From: Rhizobium sp. BT03
GTDB taxonomy: Bacteria > Pseudomonadota > Alphaproteobacteria > Rhizobiales > Rhizobiaceae
Reading direction: 5' to 3'
NCBI RefSeq assembly: GCF_030053155.1
Contig: NZ_CP125640.1
Location: forward strand, 2,356,001 to 2,420,000
DNA length: 64,000 nucleotides
The notes under the pieces are model-generated. The model ran no database searches. It saw only the letters and a program-made list of their open reading frames with translations, and was not told the origin of the DNA. The translations under genes were made by a program, and so were the position numbers. This document shows, in pieces, positions 53,260 to 62,135 of the stretch; the first letter of the stretch is position 1; every line of letters starts with the position of its first letter.

Positions 53260-53670
53260 ATGTCATCGAGCGGCAAAACCATTTTCTTTGCCGGCATGAT
53301 CGCCGCTTTCGGTGTTTCGCGAGTTTCCGCGGCCGCAGACGATGACATGCTGCGTGTCTATATGGATCACGCGCGCGTATTGAAGCTCGATCGCCCTGTC
53401 AGCAAGGTCATCGTCGGCAATGCGAAGGTCGCCGATGCGACCGTCGCCGACGCCAAGACCATCGTGCTGACAGGACGCAGCTTCGGCACCACCAATCTGG
53501 TGCTGCTTGATGCCGACGGCAATGCCATCCTCGACGAGCGCATTCTGGTGTCGATCGATGAGGGCAATACGGTGCGCGTTTACCGGCAGACCGAACGCTC
53601 CGTGCTGTCCTGCACGCCGAACTGCGAGCAGCACGCCCAGCAGGCGGCGACCGGCACCACCTCCCCCTGA
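53260..53670 (+). CDS. Stand-alone pilus-assembly N-terminal-domain protein (CpaC N-domain paralogue)
   Basis: 136-residue exported protein consisting of a signal peptide (GKTIFFAGMIAAFGVSRVSA) and one domain: ARVLKLDRPVSKVIVGNAKV, ADATVADAKTIVLTGRSFGT and TNLVLLDADGNAILDERILV. This matches the pilus-assembly N-terminal domain found at the start of CpaC secretins, but no secretin domain follows. ATG 53260 after AAAGAGGACCAA. It may cap or assist the secretin, or compete with it. C-terminal CTPNCEQHAQQ could be disulfide-linked. Confidence 0.7.
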   Translation: MSSSGKTIFFAGMIAAFGVSRVSAAADDDMLRVYMDHARVLKLDRPVSKVIVGNAKVADATVADAKTIVLTGRSFGTTNLVLLDADGNAILDERILVSIDEGNTVRVYRQTERSVLSCTPNCEQHAQQAATGTTSP

Positions 53671-53785
53671 TCGGCTTTCCCTCACTTCTTCGGCCATTCG
53701 TTAAAATCGTCGCGTCAGACTGAAACGGAAAATCAACGAACGGACCCTAGTGTGGCGGACAGAGAATGTCGCTCGGGTCCAGGCA

Positions 53786-54421
53786 ATGACGGCAATTGAT
53801 CAGAAGACGGATAAGGCGCACTCCCCAGCGCCGTTCCGATTCTTGCGGTTTCGCGCTCTCGCCCGCTCGCGCGAGGGGGCTGCGGCGATCGAATTCGCCT
53901 TGCTCGCCATTCCCTATTTCCTGGTGATCTTCGCCATCCTCGAAACCTTTGTCGCCTTTGCTGCCGAGGAACTCGTCTCCAACGCCGTCGATACGATGAG
54001 CCGCAAGATGCGAACCGGGCAGATCACCTATAATCTCGGCCGCACGACCGATATGAACCAGACGCAGTTCCGTCAGGCTTTCTGCGATGAGATTTCGATC
54101 CTGATCCGCTGCTCGACGAGCGAAGCGGCTACGCCGAGCAAGCTCTACGTGGATGTGCAGACGTTCAGCACCTTCTCGGCCATTCCGACGACAATTCCCA
54201 AGCTCTCCACCGCCAAATATGCCGACATCAACACGGCGGCCTTCAAATATACGCCGGGCGGCGCCGGCACGATCAACATGGTCCGCGCCTACTACCGCTG
54301 GGAAATCATCACGGATCTGGTCCGGCCTTATATCACGACGATACGGCCCTCCGACGGTTCGATGCCGAATTATTATCTGATCGTCGCCACTGCGGCCTTC
54401 CAGAACGAGCAGTATCCATAA
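53786..54421 (+). CDS. tadE: TadE-like minor pilin
   Basis: 211-residue pseudopilin-type protein. A basic N-terminus precedes SREGAAAIEFALLAIPYFLV followed by IFAILETFVAFAAEEL, the TadE processing and helix motif with the Glu after the cleavage site. The remainder is a periplasmic domain with conserved VDTMSRKMRTGQ and RCSTSEA. ATG 53786 (MTAIDQK) is preferred to the GTG at 53750. It overlaps the next gene by one base (TAATG) and is likely processed by CpaA. Confidence 0.82.
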   Translation: MTAIDQKTDKAHSPAPFRFLRFRALARSREGAAAIEFALLAIPYFLVIFAILETFVAFAAEELVSNAVDTMSRKMRTGQITYNLGRTTDMNQTQFRQAFCDEISILIRCSTSEAATPSKLYVDVQTFSTFSAIPTTIPKLSTAKYADINTAAFKYTPGGAGTINMVRAYYRWEIITDLVRPYITTIRPSDGSMPNYYLIVATAAFQNEQYP

Positions 54422-55002
54422 TGGCGCTGCGCAACCCGTTCACCAGGCTGGTATTGACGGCGCGGCGGCTGGCCCGAGACCGCAAGGGCGCCGGAGCGAT
54501 CGAATTCGCGATCCTCTTTCCCGTGCTCGTCATGCTCTATATCGGCGCTTTCGAGATCACCATCGGCCTCAGCGTCAGCAAGCGGGCGACACGCGCGGCA
54601 GGCACGGTGGCCGACCTCGTCACCCAGCAGCAATCCGTCACCAAGAGCGCGCTCGCGCAGATGCCGTCGGTCGCAAACTCGATCTTCGTGCCCTACAACA
54701 CGACGTCGCTGACGCTGAAGATCACCGGGATCACCGTCGACGCCGGCGCCAATGCGAAGGTGCTCTGGTCCTGGGCGCAGGACGGGACGGTGCCCTATGC
54801 CAAGAACACCGCCGTGTCCAACGTGCCGTCCGATATGAAGACGGCGAACAGCTTCCTGGTTCGCACCGAGCTCAGCATCCCCTATACGATGTTCCTGTTT
54901 GCGCCGAACTTCATGCCGGACGGCATGCGCACGATCACCATCAGCCGCAGCTATTTCTACCGCCAGCGGCAAGGCGACTCGATCCCCTGCGGCGACTGCT
55001 GA
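54421..55002 (+). CDS. TadE/TadG-like minor pilin (second copy)
   Basis: 193 residues. The type IVb-like signal is RDRKGAGAIEFAILFPVLVM followed by LYIGAFEITIGLSVS, then VADLVTQQQSVTKSALAQMP. It resembles TadE-type proteins; a von Willebrand domain as in full-length TadG is not seen, so it is not a classic TadG. Translated from an ATG that shares bases with the stop of the previous gene, so the pair is co-translated. It ends the pilus locus on this side. Confidence 0.75.
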   Translation: MALRNPFTRLVLTARRLARDRKGAGAIEFAILFPVLVMLYIGAFEITIGLSVSKRATRAAGTVADLVTQQQSVTKSALAQMPSVANSIFVPYNTTSLTLKITGITVDAGANAKVLWSWAQDGTVPYAKNTAVSNVPSDMKTANSFLVRTELSIPYTMFLFAPNFMPDGMRTITISRSYFYRQRQGDSIPCGDC

Positions 55003-55114
55003 CGCCGCTTTTGCCTCGTCCCGAATTTGCCAAGCCGGCCGCAGCATTATATGCGTGAGGCTCTGCCGCCTCTGACATTTCCAGAGGCTGGCGATCGGCT
55101 CTCTCGGGTGTAAA

Positions 55115-56335
55115 ATGGCACGTGCCTTTCTTTTCGTTCTGGATTCCTTCGGCGTCGGCGGCGCGCCGGATGCGGCGGCCTATGGCGACGAGGGCGCCGA
55201 TACGCTCGGCCATATCGCCGAGTTCTGCGCGGCGGGTGCCGGAGACCGCGCCGGATTGCGCAGCGGGCCGCTTTCCCTGCCCAATATGTCCGAACTCGGG
55301 CTGATGCAGATCGCCCGCTCCGCCTCCGGCCGGTTTCCAGCCGGCATGCCGATCCCGGAGAAGGTCTACGGCATTTACGGCGCCGCCAGCGAAATCTCCC
55401 GCGGCAAGGATACGCCGTCAGGCCATTGGGAAATCGCAGGAACACCCGTCAGTTTCGATTGGGGTTATTTCCCGACAGAGGGCGACGCCTTTCCCGAGGA
55501 GCTCATCGAGGCGCTCTGTAGGGAGACAGGCGTGCCGGGCATTCTCGGCAACTGCCATGCCTCCGGAACCGAGATCATTGCCCGGCTCGGCGAAGAGCAT
55601 ATCCGCACCGGCAAGCCGATCTGCTACACCTCCTCGGATTCGGTCTTCCAGGTGGCGGCGCATGAGCTGCATTTCGGCCTCGATCGGCTGCTCGCCTTCT
55701 GCGGCACAGCGCGCGGACTGCTCGATCGCTATAATATCGGCCGCGTCATCGCCCGGCCCTTTGTCGGTCATTCCAGCTCTACCTTTCAGCGCACCGGAAA
55801 CCGGCGCGACTTCTCGGTGCTGCCGCCGGAGCCGACGCTGCTCGACCGGCTGATCGAACACAACAGGCACGTGCACGCTGTGGGAAAGATCGGCGACATC
55901 TTCGCGCATCAAGGGGTTTCCAGGGTCATCAAGGCGAACGGCAACGAAGCGCTGATGGATGCCTCGCTCTCCACCATCGACGAGGCCCAAGACGGCGATC
56001 TCGTATTCACCAATTTTGTCGATTTCGACATGATTTACGGCCATCGCCGCGATGTCCCGGGTTATGCCGCGGCGCTCGAAGCCTTCGACGCGCGCCTGGC
56101 CGACGTCCATAAGAAATTGAAGCCGGGCGATCTCGTCGTGCTCACCGCCGACCACGGCTGCGACCCGACCTGGCGCGGCACGGACCATACGCGCGAGCGC
56201 GTGCCCGTCATTGCCTACGGCCCCGGCATCCGATCGCGTTCGATCGGCGTGCGCCGCAGCTATGCCGATATCGGCGAGAGCATCGCCCGCCATCTCGGCA
56301 TTCCGGCCGGACCGCATGGAAGGAGCTTTCTGTGA
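55115..56335 (+). CDS. deoB: Phosphopentomutase
   Basis: Interconverts ribose-1- and ribose-5-phosphate (and deoxy forms), linking nucleoside phosphorylases to central metabolism. 406 residues with the alkaline-phosphatase-like fold: metal site [20 protein letters not shown], phosphate-carrier Thr in [29 protein letters not shown] and [20 protein letters not shown]. Start ATG 55115 with a long untranslated leader from the pilus genes. Its stop overlaps the next gene start (GTGA), so it is co-translated with add. Confidence 0.95.
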   Translation: MARAFLFVLDSFGVGGAPDAAAYGDEGADTLGHIAEFCAAGAGDRAGLRSGPLSLPNMSELGLMQIARSASGRFPAGMPIPEKVYGIYGAASEISRGKDTPSGHWEIAGTPVSFDWGYFPTEGDAFPEELIEALCRETGVPGILGNCHASGTEIIARLGEEHIRTGKPICYTSSDSVFQVAAHELHFGLDRLLAFCGTARGLLDRYNIGRVIARPFVGHSSSTFQRTGNRRDFSVLPPEPTLLDRLIEHNRHVHAVGKIGDIFAHQGVSRVIKANGNEALMDASLSTIDEAQDGDLVFTNFVDFDMIYGHRRDVPGYAAALEAFDARLADVHKKLKPGDLVVLTADHGCDPTWRGTDHTRERVPVIAYGPGIRSRSIGVRRSYADIGESIARHLGIPAGPHGRSFL

Positions 56336-57300
56336 CATCGCATTTGAAGAAGGTCGAGCTGCATTGCCATCTGGAGGGTGCGGCACCTCCTGAACTGACC
56401 GAGGCGCAGGCACGTAAATACGGCGTCGATATCAGCAGCGAGCTTCGCGGCGGCGCCTATGTCTGGCATGATTTCGCGAGCTTCCTCGAATGTTACGACA
56501 AGGTTTCCGAGGTCTACAGGACCGAGGAGGACTATGCGCTTCTGACCGAGACCTATCTCGACGAACTCGCCGGCATCAATACGATCTACAGCGAACTGAT
56601 CGTTTCGCCCGACCATGGCAAACGCATCGGGCTCGGCGCCGACGCCTATATCGCGGGTGTCTGCGAAGGCATCCGGCGGGCCAGGGAAAAGAGCGGCATC
56701 GAGGCGCGGCTGATCGTCACCGGCGAGCGGCATTTCGGTCCGGAGAGTGTGATTGGTGCTGCCGAATACGCGGCAAAGGCCGGCAACCCTTTGATAACAG
56801 GCTTCAACCTTGCCGGCGAGGAGCGGATGGGGCGCGTCGCCGACTATATCAGGGCCTTCGACATCGCCCGCGATGCCGGACTGGGGCTCACCATCCATGC
56901 CGGCGAGGTCTGCGGCGCCTTCAGCGTCGCCGACGCGCTCGATGCGGTGCGCCCCGCGCGCATCGGCCATGGCGTGCGCGCCATCGAGGATCTCGATCTG
57001 GTGAAGCGGCTTGCCGATCTCGGTACCGTGCTCGAGATCTGCCCAGGCTCCAATATCGCGCTCGGGGTCTTTTCCGATTTCACGTCCCATCCGCTGCGCC
57101 AGCTGAAGGAAGCCGGCGTGCGGGTGACGATCAGCTCGGACGATCCGCCTTTCTTTCATACCTCGCTTGCGCGGGAATACGAACTGGCCGCCGAGGCTTT
57201 CGGATTCAGCGACGCCGAGATCGATGCCATGACGCGAACGGCGATCGAAGCCGCCTTCGTCGACGGAGACACACGCAAGGTCCTGCTCGCCCGGCTTTGA
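56332..57300 (+). CDS. add: Adenosine (or adenine) deaminase
   Basis: 322-residue zinc amidohydrolase that deaminates adenosine to inosine. Metal-binding [21 protein letters not shown], the catalytic [21 protein letters not shown] and the C-terminal [15 protein letters not shown] with two metal and substrate aspartates. The SDDPPFF segment is shared by some adenine deaminases, so the base or nucleoside preference is open, but its place next to deoB and upp favours adenosine or deoxyadenosine. GTG start at 56332 within the deoB stop overlap. Confidence 0.87.
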   Translation: MTSHLKKVELHCHLEGAAPPELTEAQARKYGVDISSELRGGAYVWHDFASFLECYDKVSEVYRTEEDYALLTETYLDELAGINTIYSELIVSPDHGKRIGLGADAYIAGVCEGIRRAREKSGIEARLIVTGERHFGPESVIGAAEYAAKAGNPLITGFNLAGEERMGRVADYIRAFDIARDAGLGLTIHAGEVCGAFSVADALDAVRPARIGHGVRAIEDLDLVKRLADLGTVLEICPGSNIALGVFSDFTSHPLRQLKEAGVRVTISSDDPPFFHTSLAREYELAAEAFGFSDAEIDAMTRTAIEAAFVDGDTRKVLLARL

Positions 57301-57413
57301 GAGCCAAATGTTGAGCGAGGCTGGGGAAGATCGGTGCAAATTTGCCGCCACTCTTGCGGTCGGGCCGATTTCCGTGAAAGAAACATTCGACAGAAAGAAT
57401 GAAAGGCTTCCCC

Positions 57414-58043
57414 ATGGACGGCGTCACGGTCATCGATCATCCGCTGGTGCAGCACAAGCTCACCATCATGCGGCGCAAGGAAACATCGACGGGCAGTTTC
57501 CGCCGGTTGCTGCGCGAAATCTCGACACTCCTCTGTTACGAAGTGACCCGCGATCTCGAACTGACGATGGCAACGATCGAGACGCCGCTGCAGACGATGG
57601 AATCGCCGATCCTCGAAGGCAAGAAGCTGGTCTTCGCCTCGATCCTGCGCGCCGGCAACGGGCTGCTCGAAGGCATGCTCGATCTCGTCCCGTCCGCCCG
57701 CGTCTCGCATATCGGCGTCTACCGCGACCATGAGACGCTGCAGCCGGTCGAATATTACTTCAAGGCGCCTGAAGATGTGGCCGAGCGCCTGATCATCGTC
57801 GTCGACCCGATGCTGGCGACCGGCAATTCCTCGATCGCGGCGATCGACAAGCTCAAGGAACGCGGCGCCCACAACATCCGCTTCCTCTGCCTGCTCGCCG
57901 CCCCTGAGGGCATACAGAACTTCCGCGCCGCCCATCCCGATGTTCCGGTTTTCACCGCCTCGATCGACAGTCATCTCAACGAGAAGGGCTATATCATGCC
58001 CGGCCTCGGCGATGCCGGCGACCGTATGTACGGCACCAAATAA
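57414..58043 (+). CDS. upp: Uracil phosphoribosyltransferase
   Basis: 209-residue enzyme making UMP from uracil and PRPP. Diagnostic segments are [40 protein letters not shown], the PRPP loop [17 protein letters not shown] and the C-terminal uracil-binding [19 protein letters not shown] 57414 ([10 protein letters not shown]) is the family start; an ATG at 57399 is also in frame. It sits 113 bases after add and is closed by a terminator at 58079-58106. Confidence 0.96.
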   Translation: MDGVTVIDHPLVQHKLTIMRRKETSTGSFRRLLREISTLLCYEVTRDLELTMATIETPLQTMESPILEGKKLVFASILRAGNGLLEGMLDLVPSARVSHIGVYRDHETLQPVEYYFKAPEDVAERLIIVVDPMLATGNSSIAAIDKLKERGAHNIRFLCLLAAPEGIQNFRAAHPDVPVFTASIDSHLNEKGYIMPGLGDAGDRMYGTK

Positions 58044-58078
58044 CTTCAGCCTTCTTTTACCAAATCGAAAGACTTTAT

Positions 58079-58106
58079 GGCCCGGACGGTTCGTTCCGGG
58101 CCTTTT
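58079..58106 (+). terminator. Rho-independent terminator after upp
   Basis: GGCCCGGA (58079-58086) pairs with TCCGGGCC (58095-58102), followed by TTTTCC. It ends the deoB-add-upp transcript. Confidence 0.8.
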
Positions 58107-58206
58107 CCTTGTCGATATTAGCAACTTGTCAGCACTTGAGGTTTAGCAATCTCGAAGCATGGAGCCCCGCATGAAGCGGGGTTTATACAGGAAGGATTTC
58201 TGTTTC

Positions 58207-58740
58207 ATGCTCGTGCGTACCGTCATATTCGCCAGCATCGCCGCGGTGCTGGCCACACAGGCACCTTCCTTCTTCGGAAGCACCGGCCAGCAGCCTGCCG
58301 ACGCTCTTTCCGCCAATTACATCTCGACCGAAAGCGACAAGCCCGCCGCACCCGCGCCGGTGTCCGCCGGCAATGCTATCCGCCTGCAGGCGGATGCGCA
58401 GGGCCATTATACCGGCAGCTTCAAGATCAACGGCAAGCCGGTGCAGGGCCTGATCGATACCGGCGCCACCTATGTCGCGCTTAACGAGACGCTCGCCCGC
58501 CGCCTCGGTTACACGGCCAACCAGCTCGATTTCCGCTACGGCGTCAACACCGCAAACGGCCAGACCAAGGCGGCGCATGTGATGCTCGACCGGGTCGAAA
58601 TCGGCGGTATTCGCGTGCGTGAGGTCGAAGCCTTCGTGCTCAAGGACAACGCGCTGACGACGACGCTGGTCGGCATGAGCTTTCTGCAGAAACTCGCCTC
58701 CTATTCCGTCGCCGACGGTTCGCTCAGCCTGAAGCAGTAA
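58207..58740 (+). CDS. Membrane-anchored retropepsin-like aspartic protease (TIGR02281 type)
   Basis: 177-residue protein with an N-terminal hydrophobic anchor (MLVRTVIFASIAAVLATQAP) and a single retropepsin domain. The catalytic motif is QGLIDTGATYVALNETLARR, followed by YGVNTANGQTKAAHVMLDRV and TTTLVGMSFLQKLASYSVAD. It would act as a homodimer in the periplasm. ATG 58207 is preceded by AGGAAGG; a perfect CCCCGC/GCGGGG hairpin (58165-58181) lies just upstream. Upstream ATGs at 58159 and 58171 lie in or before that hairpin. Substrate unknown. Confidence 0.83.
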   Translation: MLVRTVIFASIAAVLATQAPSFFGSTGQQPADALSANYISTESDKPAAPAPVSAGNAIRLQADAQGHYTGSFKINGKPVQGLIDTGATYVALNETLARRLGYTANQLDFRYGVNTANGQTKAAHVMLDRVEIGGIRVREVEAFVLKDNALTTTLVGMSFLQKLASYSVADGSLSLKQ

Positions 58741-58746
58741 ACCGCG

Positions 58747-60054
58747 TCAGATCCGGGTCGAAATCACCGGCGACAGCTCCGGCTGTTCCTCGGTGATGCG
58801 GTAGTGCGCGGCAAGTGCGGCGGCTGCCCTTTGCGCGGCAGCATCGTCGGCGGCATGAACCAGTGCGATCGGTTCGCCCGCGCTGACGCGGGTGCCGAGC
58901 GGCAGGAGTTCGGAGAAGCCGACGCGATGGTCGATCCGGTCGGCCGGATGGCGTCTTCCGCCGCCGAGATCGATGACGCTGACGCCGATACCGCGCGCAT
59001 CGCAGCCAGCAAGCCAGCCGGACCGGGCGGCCGGGACAGGTTTTTCCACCGGCGCCCTGGCGAGGTACCTGTCTGGGTTTTCGATGAGATCGGCCGGGCC
59101 GCCGAGCATGGATACCATGCGCGCGAAAACCTCGGCCGCCCTCCCCGATGACAGCGCCCGACGCGCCATCCCCTCGCCTTCCTCAGAGGAAGGGGCAATG
59201 CCCGATGTCACCAGCATCTCGGCGGCGAAGGCCAGAACGACGGTTTCGAGCCGCGTGTCCGCCTTCCCACCGGCCAGGAAATCCAAACAATTGCGCATTT
59301 CAACGGCATTGCCGGCGGCATCGGCGAGCGGTTGGTTCATGTCGGTGATCAGCGCCGATGTCGTGACACCCGCACCATTGGCCACCTCGACCAGCGACTG
59401 CGCCAGGATCTCCGCCTGGGCGCGGTCGGCCATGAAGGCGCCATTGCCGACCTTGACGTCGAGCACCAGGGTCTGAAGCCCGGCCGCCAGTTTCTTCGAC
59501 AGGATGGAGGCGGTGATAAGGGGAATGGAATCGACGGTCGCGGTCACGTCGCGCACGGCATAGAGCCTGCCATCGGCCGGCGCCAGGGCGCCGGTCTGGC
59601 CGATGATGGCACATCCCGCCTGCTTCACGACTTTGTGGAACAGGCGGGCATCCGGGGTGATCATATAGCCGGGAATGGACTCGAGCTTATCGAGCGTGCC
59701 GCCGGTATGGCCGAGGCCACGCCCTGATATCATCGGAACGGCGAGACCGCAGGCGGCCGCAATCGGCGCCAGCATCAGCGAAACATTGTCGCCGACGCCG
59801 CCGGTCGAATGTTTGTCGGCGATCGGGCGGTCGATATCCGCCCATTGCAGCCGATCGCCGGAATCGGCCATCGCCAGCGTCAAGGCAACGATTTCCTCGC
59901 GCGACATGCCCTTGAACCAGACGGCCATGGCGAAGGCGCCGATCTGGCCTTCCGACAGGTGACCGGCCGCGAGGGCCGCGATGAAGGACCGGATATCGGC
60001 GGGGTCGAGCTCGTCGCCGTCGCGTTTGCGCCGGATGATCTCCTGCGGGATCAT
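58747..60054 (-). CDS. deoA: Thymidine phosphorylase
   Basis: 435-residue enzyme that phosphorolyses thymidine to thymine and deoxyribose-1-phosphate. Signature KHSTGGVGDNVSLMLAPIAA, MISGRGLGHTGGTLDKLESI, SKKLAAGLQTLVLDVKVGNG and the C-terminal domain IRPSS-like barrel-sandwich with IDLGGGRRHPADRIDHRVGF. ATG 60054 begins right after the deoC stop (60056), an essentially gapless junction in the direction of transcription. It ends the minus-strand deo operon, convergent with the aspartic protease gene six bases away. Confidence 0.95.
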   Translation of the reverse strand: MIPQEIIRRKRDGDELDPADIRSFIAALAAGHLSEGQIGAFAMAVWFKGMSREEIVALTLAMADSGDRLQWADIDRPIADKHSTGGVGDNVSLMLAPIAAACGLAVPMISGRGLGHTGGTLDKLESIPGYMITPDARLFHKVVKQAGCAIIGQTGALAPADGRLYAVRDVTATVDSIPLITASILSKKLAAGLQTLVLDVKVGNGAFMADRAQAEILAQSLVEVANGAGVTTSALITDMNQPLADAAGNAVEMRNCLDFLAGGKADTRLETVVLAFAAEMLVTSGIAPSSEEGEGMARRALSSGRAAEVFARMVSMLGGPADLIENPDRYLARAPVEKPVPAARSGWLAGCDARGIGVSVIDLGGGRRHPADRIDHRVGFSELLPLGTRVSAGEPIALVHAADDAAAQRAAAALAAHYRITEEQPELSPVISTRI

Positions 60055-60055
60055 T

Positions 60056-60832
60056 TCAATAGCTCGATGCCGCAGCAGGTGCAGACTGTGTTCCGCTCAG
60101 AACCGCCAGGATATCGTCGAGCAGGCCGGAGGCGCCGAAGCGGAAGGTCGACGGCATCGCCCAGTCGGGCGCCATGATGGTTTCGGCCAGGCTCAGATAG
60201 AGCGCGGCATCCGCCACCGAGCCGATGCCGCCGGCCGGCTTGAAGCCGACCTTGCGGCCGCTCTCGCGAATGGCGCGGATCATGATGTCGGCGGCTTCGA
60301 GCGTCGCGTTGACGGCGACCTTGCCGGTGGAGGTCTTGATGAAATCGGCGCCGGCTTCGATGGCGAGCTCGGAGGCGCGGCGGATCAATGCCGCATCCTT
60401 CAGCTCGCCGGTCTCGATGATGACTTTCAGCAGGACGGGACCGGTGCATTCGGCGCGCACCGCCTTGACCATGTCGGTCACCGCCTTCTCATTGCCTGAT
60501 ATGAGCTTGCGGTAGGGGATGACCAGATCGATCTCGTCGGCGCCGTCGGCAATCGCCTCACGGGTTTCGGCGGCGACATCGGCGACTTCCATATCGCCGG
60601 AGGGGAAATTGACGACGGTGGCGATCCGCACGGCGTGGCCAGTGCCGAGGATATTGCGGGCCTGGGCGACAAAGCGCGGCCAGATGCAGATCGCGGCGCT
60701 GTTGCCGTAGGGCGTCTGCGCGCGCGTGCAGAGCGCATCGATCTGCGCCTCGGTGCAATCGTCCTTGAGATTGGTCAGATCGAGAAGGGAAAGGGCGACC
60801 GCCGCCGTTTCCCGGATGGAGTGGCTATTCAT
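60056..60832 (-). CDS. deoC: Deoxyribose-phosphate aldolase
   Basis: 258-residue class I aldolase splitting 2-deoxyribose-5-phosphate to glyceraldehyde-3-phosphate and acetaldehyde. Schiff-base lysine is in EAGADFIKTSTGKVAVNAT, with VLLKVIIETGELKD and VGFKPAGGIGSVADAALYLS typical of the long E. coli-type DeoC. ATG 60832. It lies downstream of punA, with a palindromic repeat element in the gap of about 110 bases. Confidence 0.95.
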   Translation of the reverse strand: MNSHSIRETAAVALSLLDLTNLKDDCTEAQIDALCTRAQTPYGNSAAICIWPRFVAQARNILGTGHAVRIATVVNFPSGDMEVADVAAETREAIADGADEIDLVIPYRKLISGNEKAVTDMVKAVRAECTGPVLLKVIIETGELKDAALIRRASELAIEAGADFIKTSTGKVAVNATLEAADIMIRAIRESGRKVGFKPAGGIGSVADAALYLSLAETIMAPDWAMPSTFRFGASGLLDDILAVLSGTQSAPAAASSY

Positions 60833-60845
60833 CTTTACTTCCTCT

Positions 60846-60957
60846 AGAGCATGATGCCGAAAAGTGTGAGCGGTTTTCTCATGACATCATGCTCTCGCTA
60901 TTTAATGTAGAACAGGATTCAGACTTTAGGCCGACCCGGCCTAAAATCATCCTGTTC
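60846..60957. repeat. Double-hairpin palindromic repeat between punA and deoC
   Basis: First unit: AGAGCATGATG (60846-60856) and CATCATGCTCT (60885-60895), perfect 11-base arms. Second unit: GAACAGGAT (60910-60918) and ATCCTGTTC (60949-60957) enclosing TTTAGGCC/GGCCTAAA (60925-60932 and 60938-60945). The second unit runs through the punA stop codon at 60947. The AGAGCATGATG...CATCATGCTCT core is familiar from repeats scattered in Rhizobium genomes. Confidence 0.8.
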
Positions 60958-61747
60958 TGGCCGCAATCATCTCTTTCAGTATGGCGGCGAGACGGGCGCC
61001 GCCGATGGGCGCCATGTCCTTGGTTTCTTCATGGCTGAGCTCATTGCCGGTCATGCCTGCCCCATAGTTGGTGATAACCGAAGCGGCGGCAACCCTGAGG
61101 CCGAGCATTCTTGCGATGATGACCTCAGGCACCGTCGACATACCGACCGCATCGGCGCCGAGGATGCGCGCCATGCGGATTTCGGCCGGCGTTTCGAAGC
61201 TCGGGCCGGAGAACCACATGTACACACCTTGCGCCAGCTCGATCTTGAGCTTTGCCGCTGCCTTCTGCATCGCCGCAGCGAGGCCGGCATCGTAAGCGTT
61301 GGTCATGCCGACGAAACGATGATCGCTTTCCTCACCGATCAGCGGGTTCATGCCGGAATAGTTGATATGGTCGGTGATCTGCATCACCGAGCCCGGCGGC
61401 ATGTCGTCGCGCAGCGATCCGGCCGAATTGGTGAGGATCAGCGCTTCGACGCCGAGCGCCTTCAGCACCTCGATCGGCAGGCGCATGGCATTGGCATCGC
61501 CCTTCTCGTAATAATGGACGCGGCCGGAGAGCATGACGACGGGCTCGCCGCCAAGACGGCCGGCGACGATCTCGCCCGCATGACCGGAGACGGCGCTGAC
61601 GGGAAAGCCCGGCAGGTCGCGATAGGGAATGCGGACGGCGCCTTCCAGCTGCCCAACCAGGGAGCCGAGACCGGAGCCGAGCACGATGCCGTGGCGCGGC
61701 TTGATGGCGCCGAGCAATGCGGCGAGCAGATCGACCGTCGCCTTCAT
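60947..61747 (-). CDS. punA: Purine nucleoside phosphorylase (PunA type)
   Basis: 266-residue trimeric-type phosphorylase acting on inosine, guanosine and deoxy forms. It has HGIVLGSGLGSLVGQLEGAV, VSGHAGEIVAGRLGGEPVVM, LTNSAGSLRDDMPPGSVMQI, the signature MWFSGPSFETPAEIRMARIL and SVITNYGAGMTGNELSHEE. The last codons are carried by an arm of the palindromic repeat. Its start overlaps the cdd stop (61744-61747, ATGA), so it is coupled to cdd. Confidence 0.94.
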   Translation of the reverse strand: MKATVDLLAALLGAIKPRHGIVLGSGLGSLVGQLEGAVRIPYRDLPGFPVSAVSGHAGEIVAGRLGGEPVVMLSGRVHYYEKGDANAMRLPIEVLKALGVEALILTNSAGSLRDDMPPGSVMQITDHINYSGMNPLIGEESDHRFVGMTNAYDAGLAAAMQKAAAKLKIELAQGVYMWFSGPSFETPAEIRMARILGADAVGMSTVPEVIIARMLGLRVAAASVITNYGAGMTGNELSHEETKDMAPIGGARLAAILKEMIAARTG

Positions 61748-62133
61748 CCGAGTTCGGTCTCGAAGCTGAAGGGAAGAAGCTCTTCCATCGTCATGGTCTT
61801 CCGCACGCCCGCCTCATCGCACAGATAGATCTTCGTATCCTTGGAGGCGAATTCGGAGATCTTCTGGCGGCAGCCGCCGCAGGGCGGGCAGAGCGGCAGC
61901 TTCTCGGCAATCACAGCCATTTCGACGATCTTCCTGGCGCCGCCCATGATCATGGCGCCGATCGCCGTCGGCTCGGCGCACCATCCTTGCGGAAAGGAGA
62001 GGTTTTCGATGTTGGCGCCGGTATAGACCTTGCCGTCCTCAGCGCGGATCGCCGCGCCGACCGGGAATTTCGAATAGGGCGCATGGGCAAAGGCCATGGC
62101 GCCGCGGGCGGCTTCGAACAGATCGTGGGACAT
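61744..62133 (-). CDS. cdd: Cytidine deaminase
   Basis: 129-residue tetrameric-type zinc enzyme turning cytidine and deoxycytidine into uridine and deoxyuridine. Catalytic GANIENLSFPQGWCAEPTAI carries the zinc Cys and Glu; PLCPPCGGCRQKISEFA carries the other two zinc cysteines. ATG 62133 gives the family start MSHDLFEAARGAMAFAHAPY; a longer upstream frame to 62592 is antisense or shadow. Between the nucleoside permease genes and punA, as expected for salvage. Confidence 0.95.
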   Translation of the reverse strand: MSHDLFEAARGAMAFAHAPYSKFPVGAAIRAEDGKVYTGANIENLSFPQGWCAEPTAIGAMIMGGARKIVEMAVIAEKLPLCPPCGGCRQKISEFASKDTKIYLCDEAGVRKTMTMEELLPFSFETELG

Positions 62134-62135
62134 GA

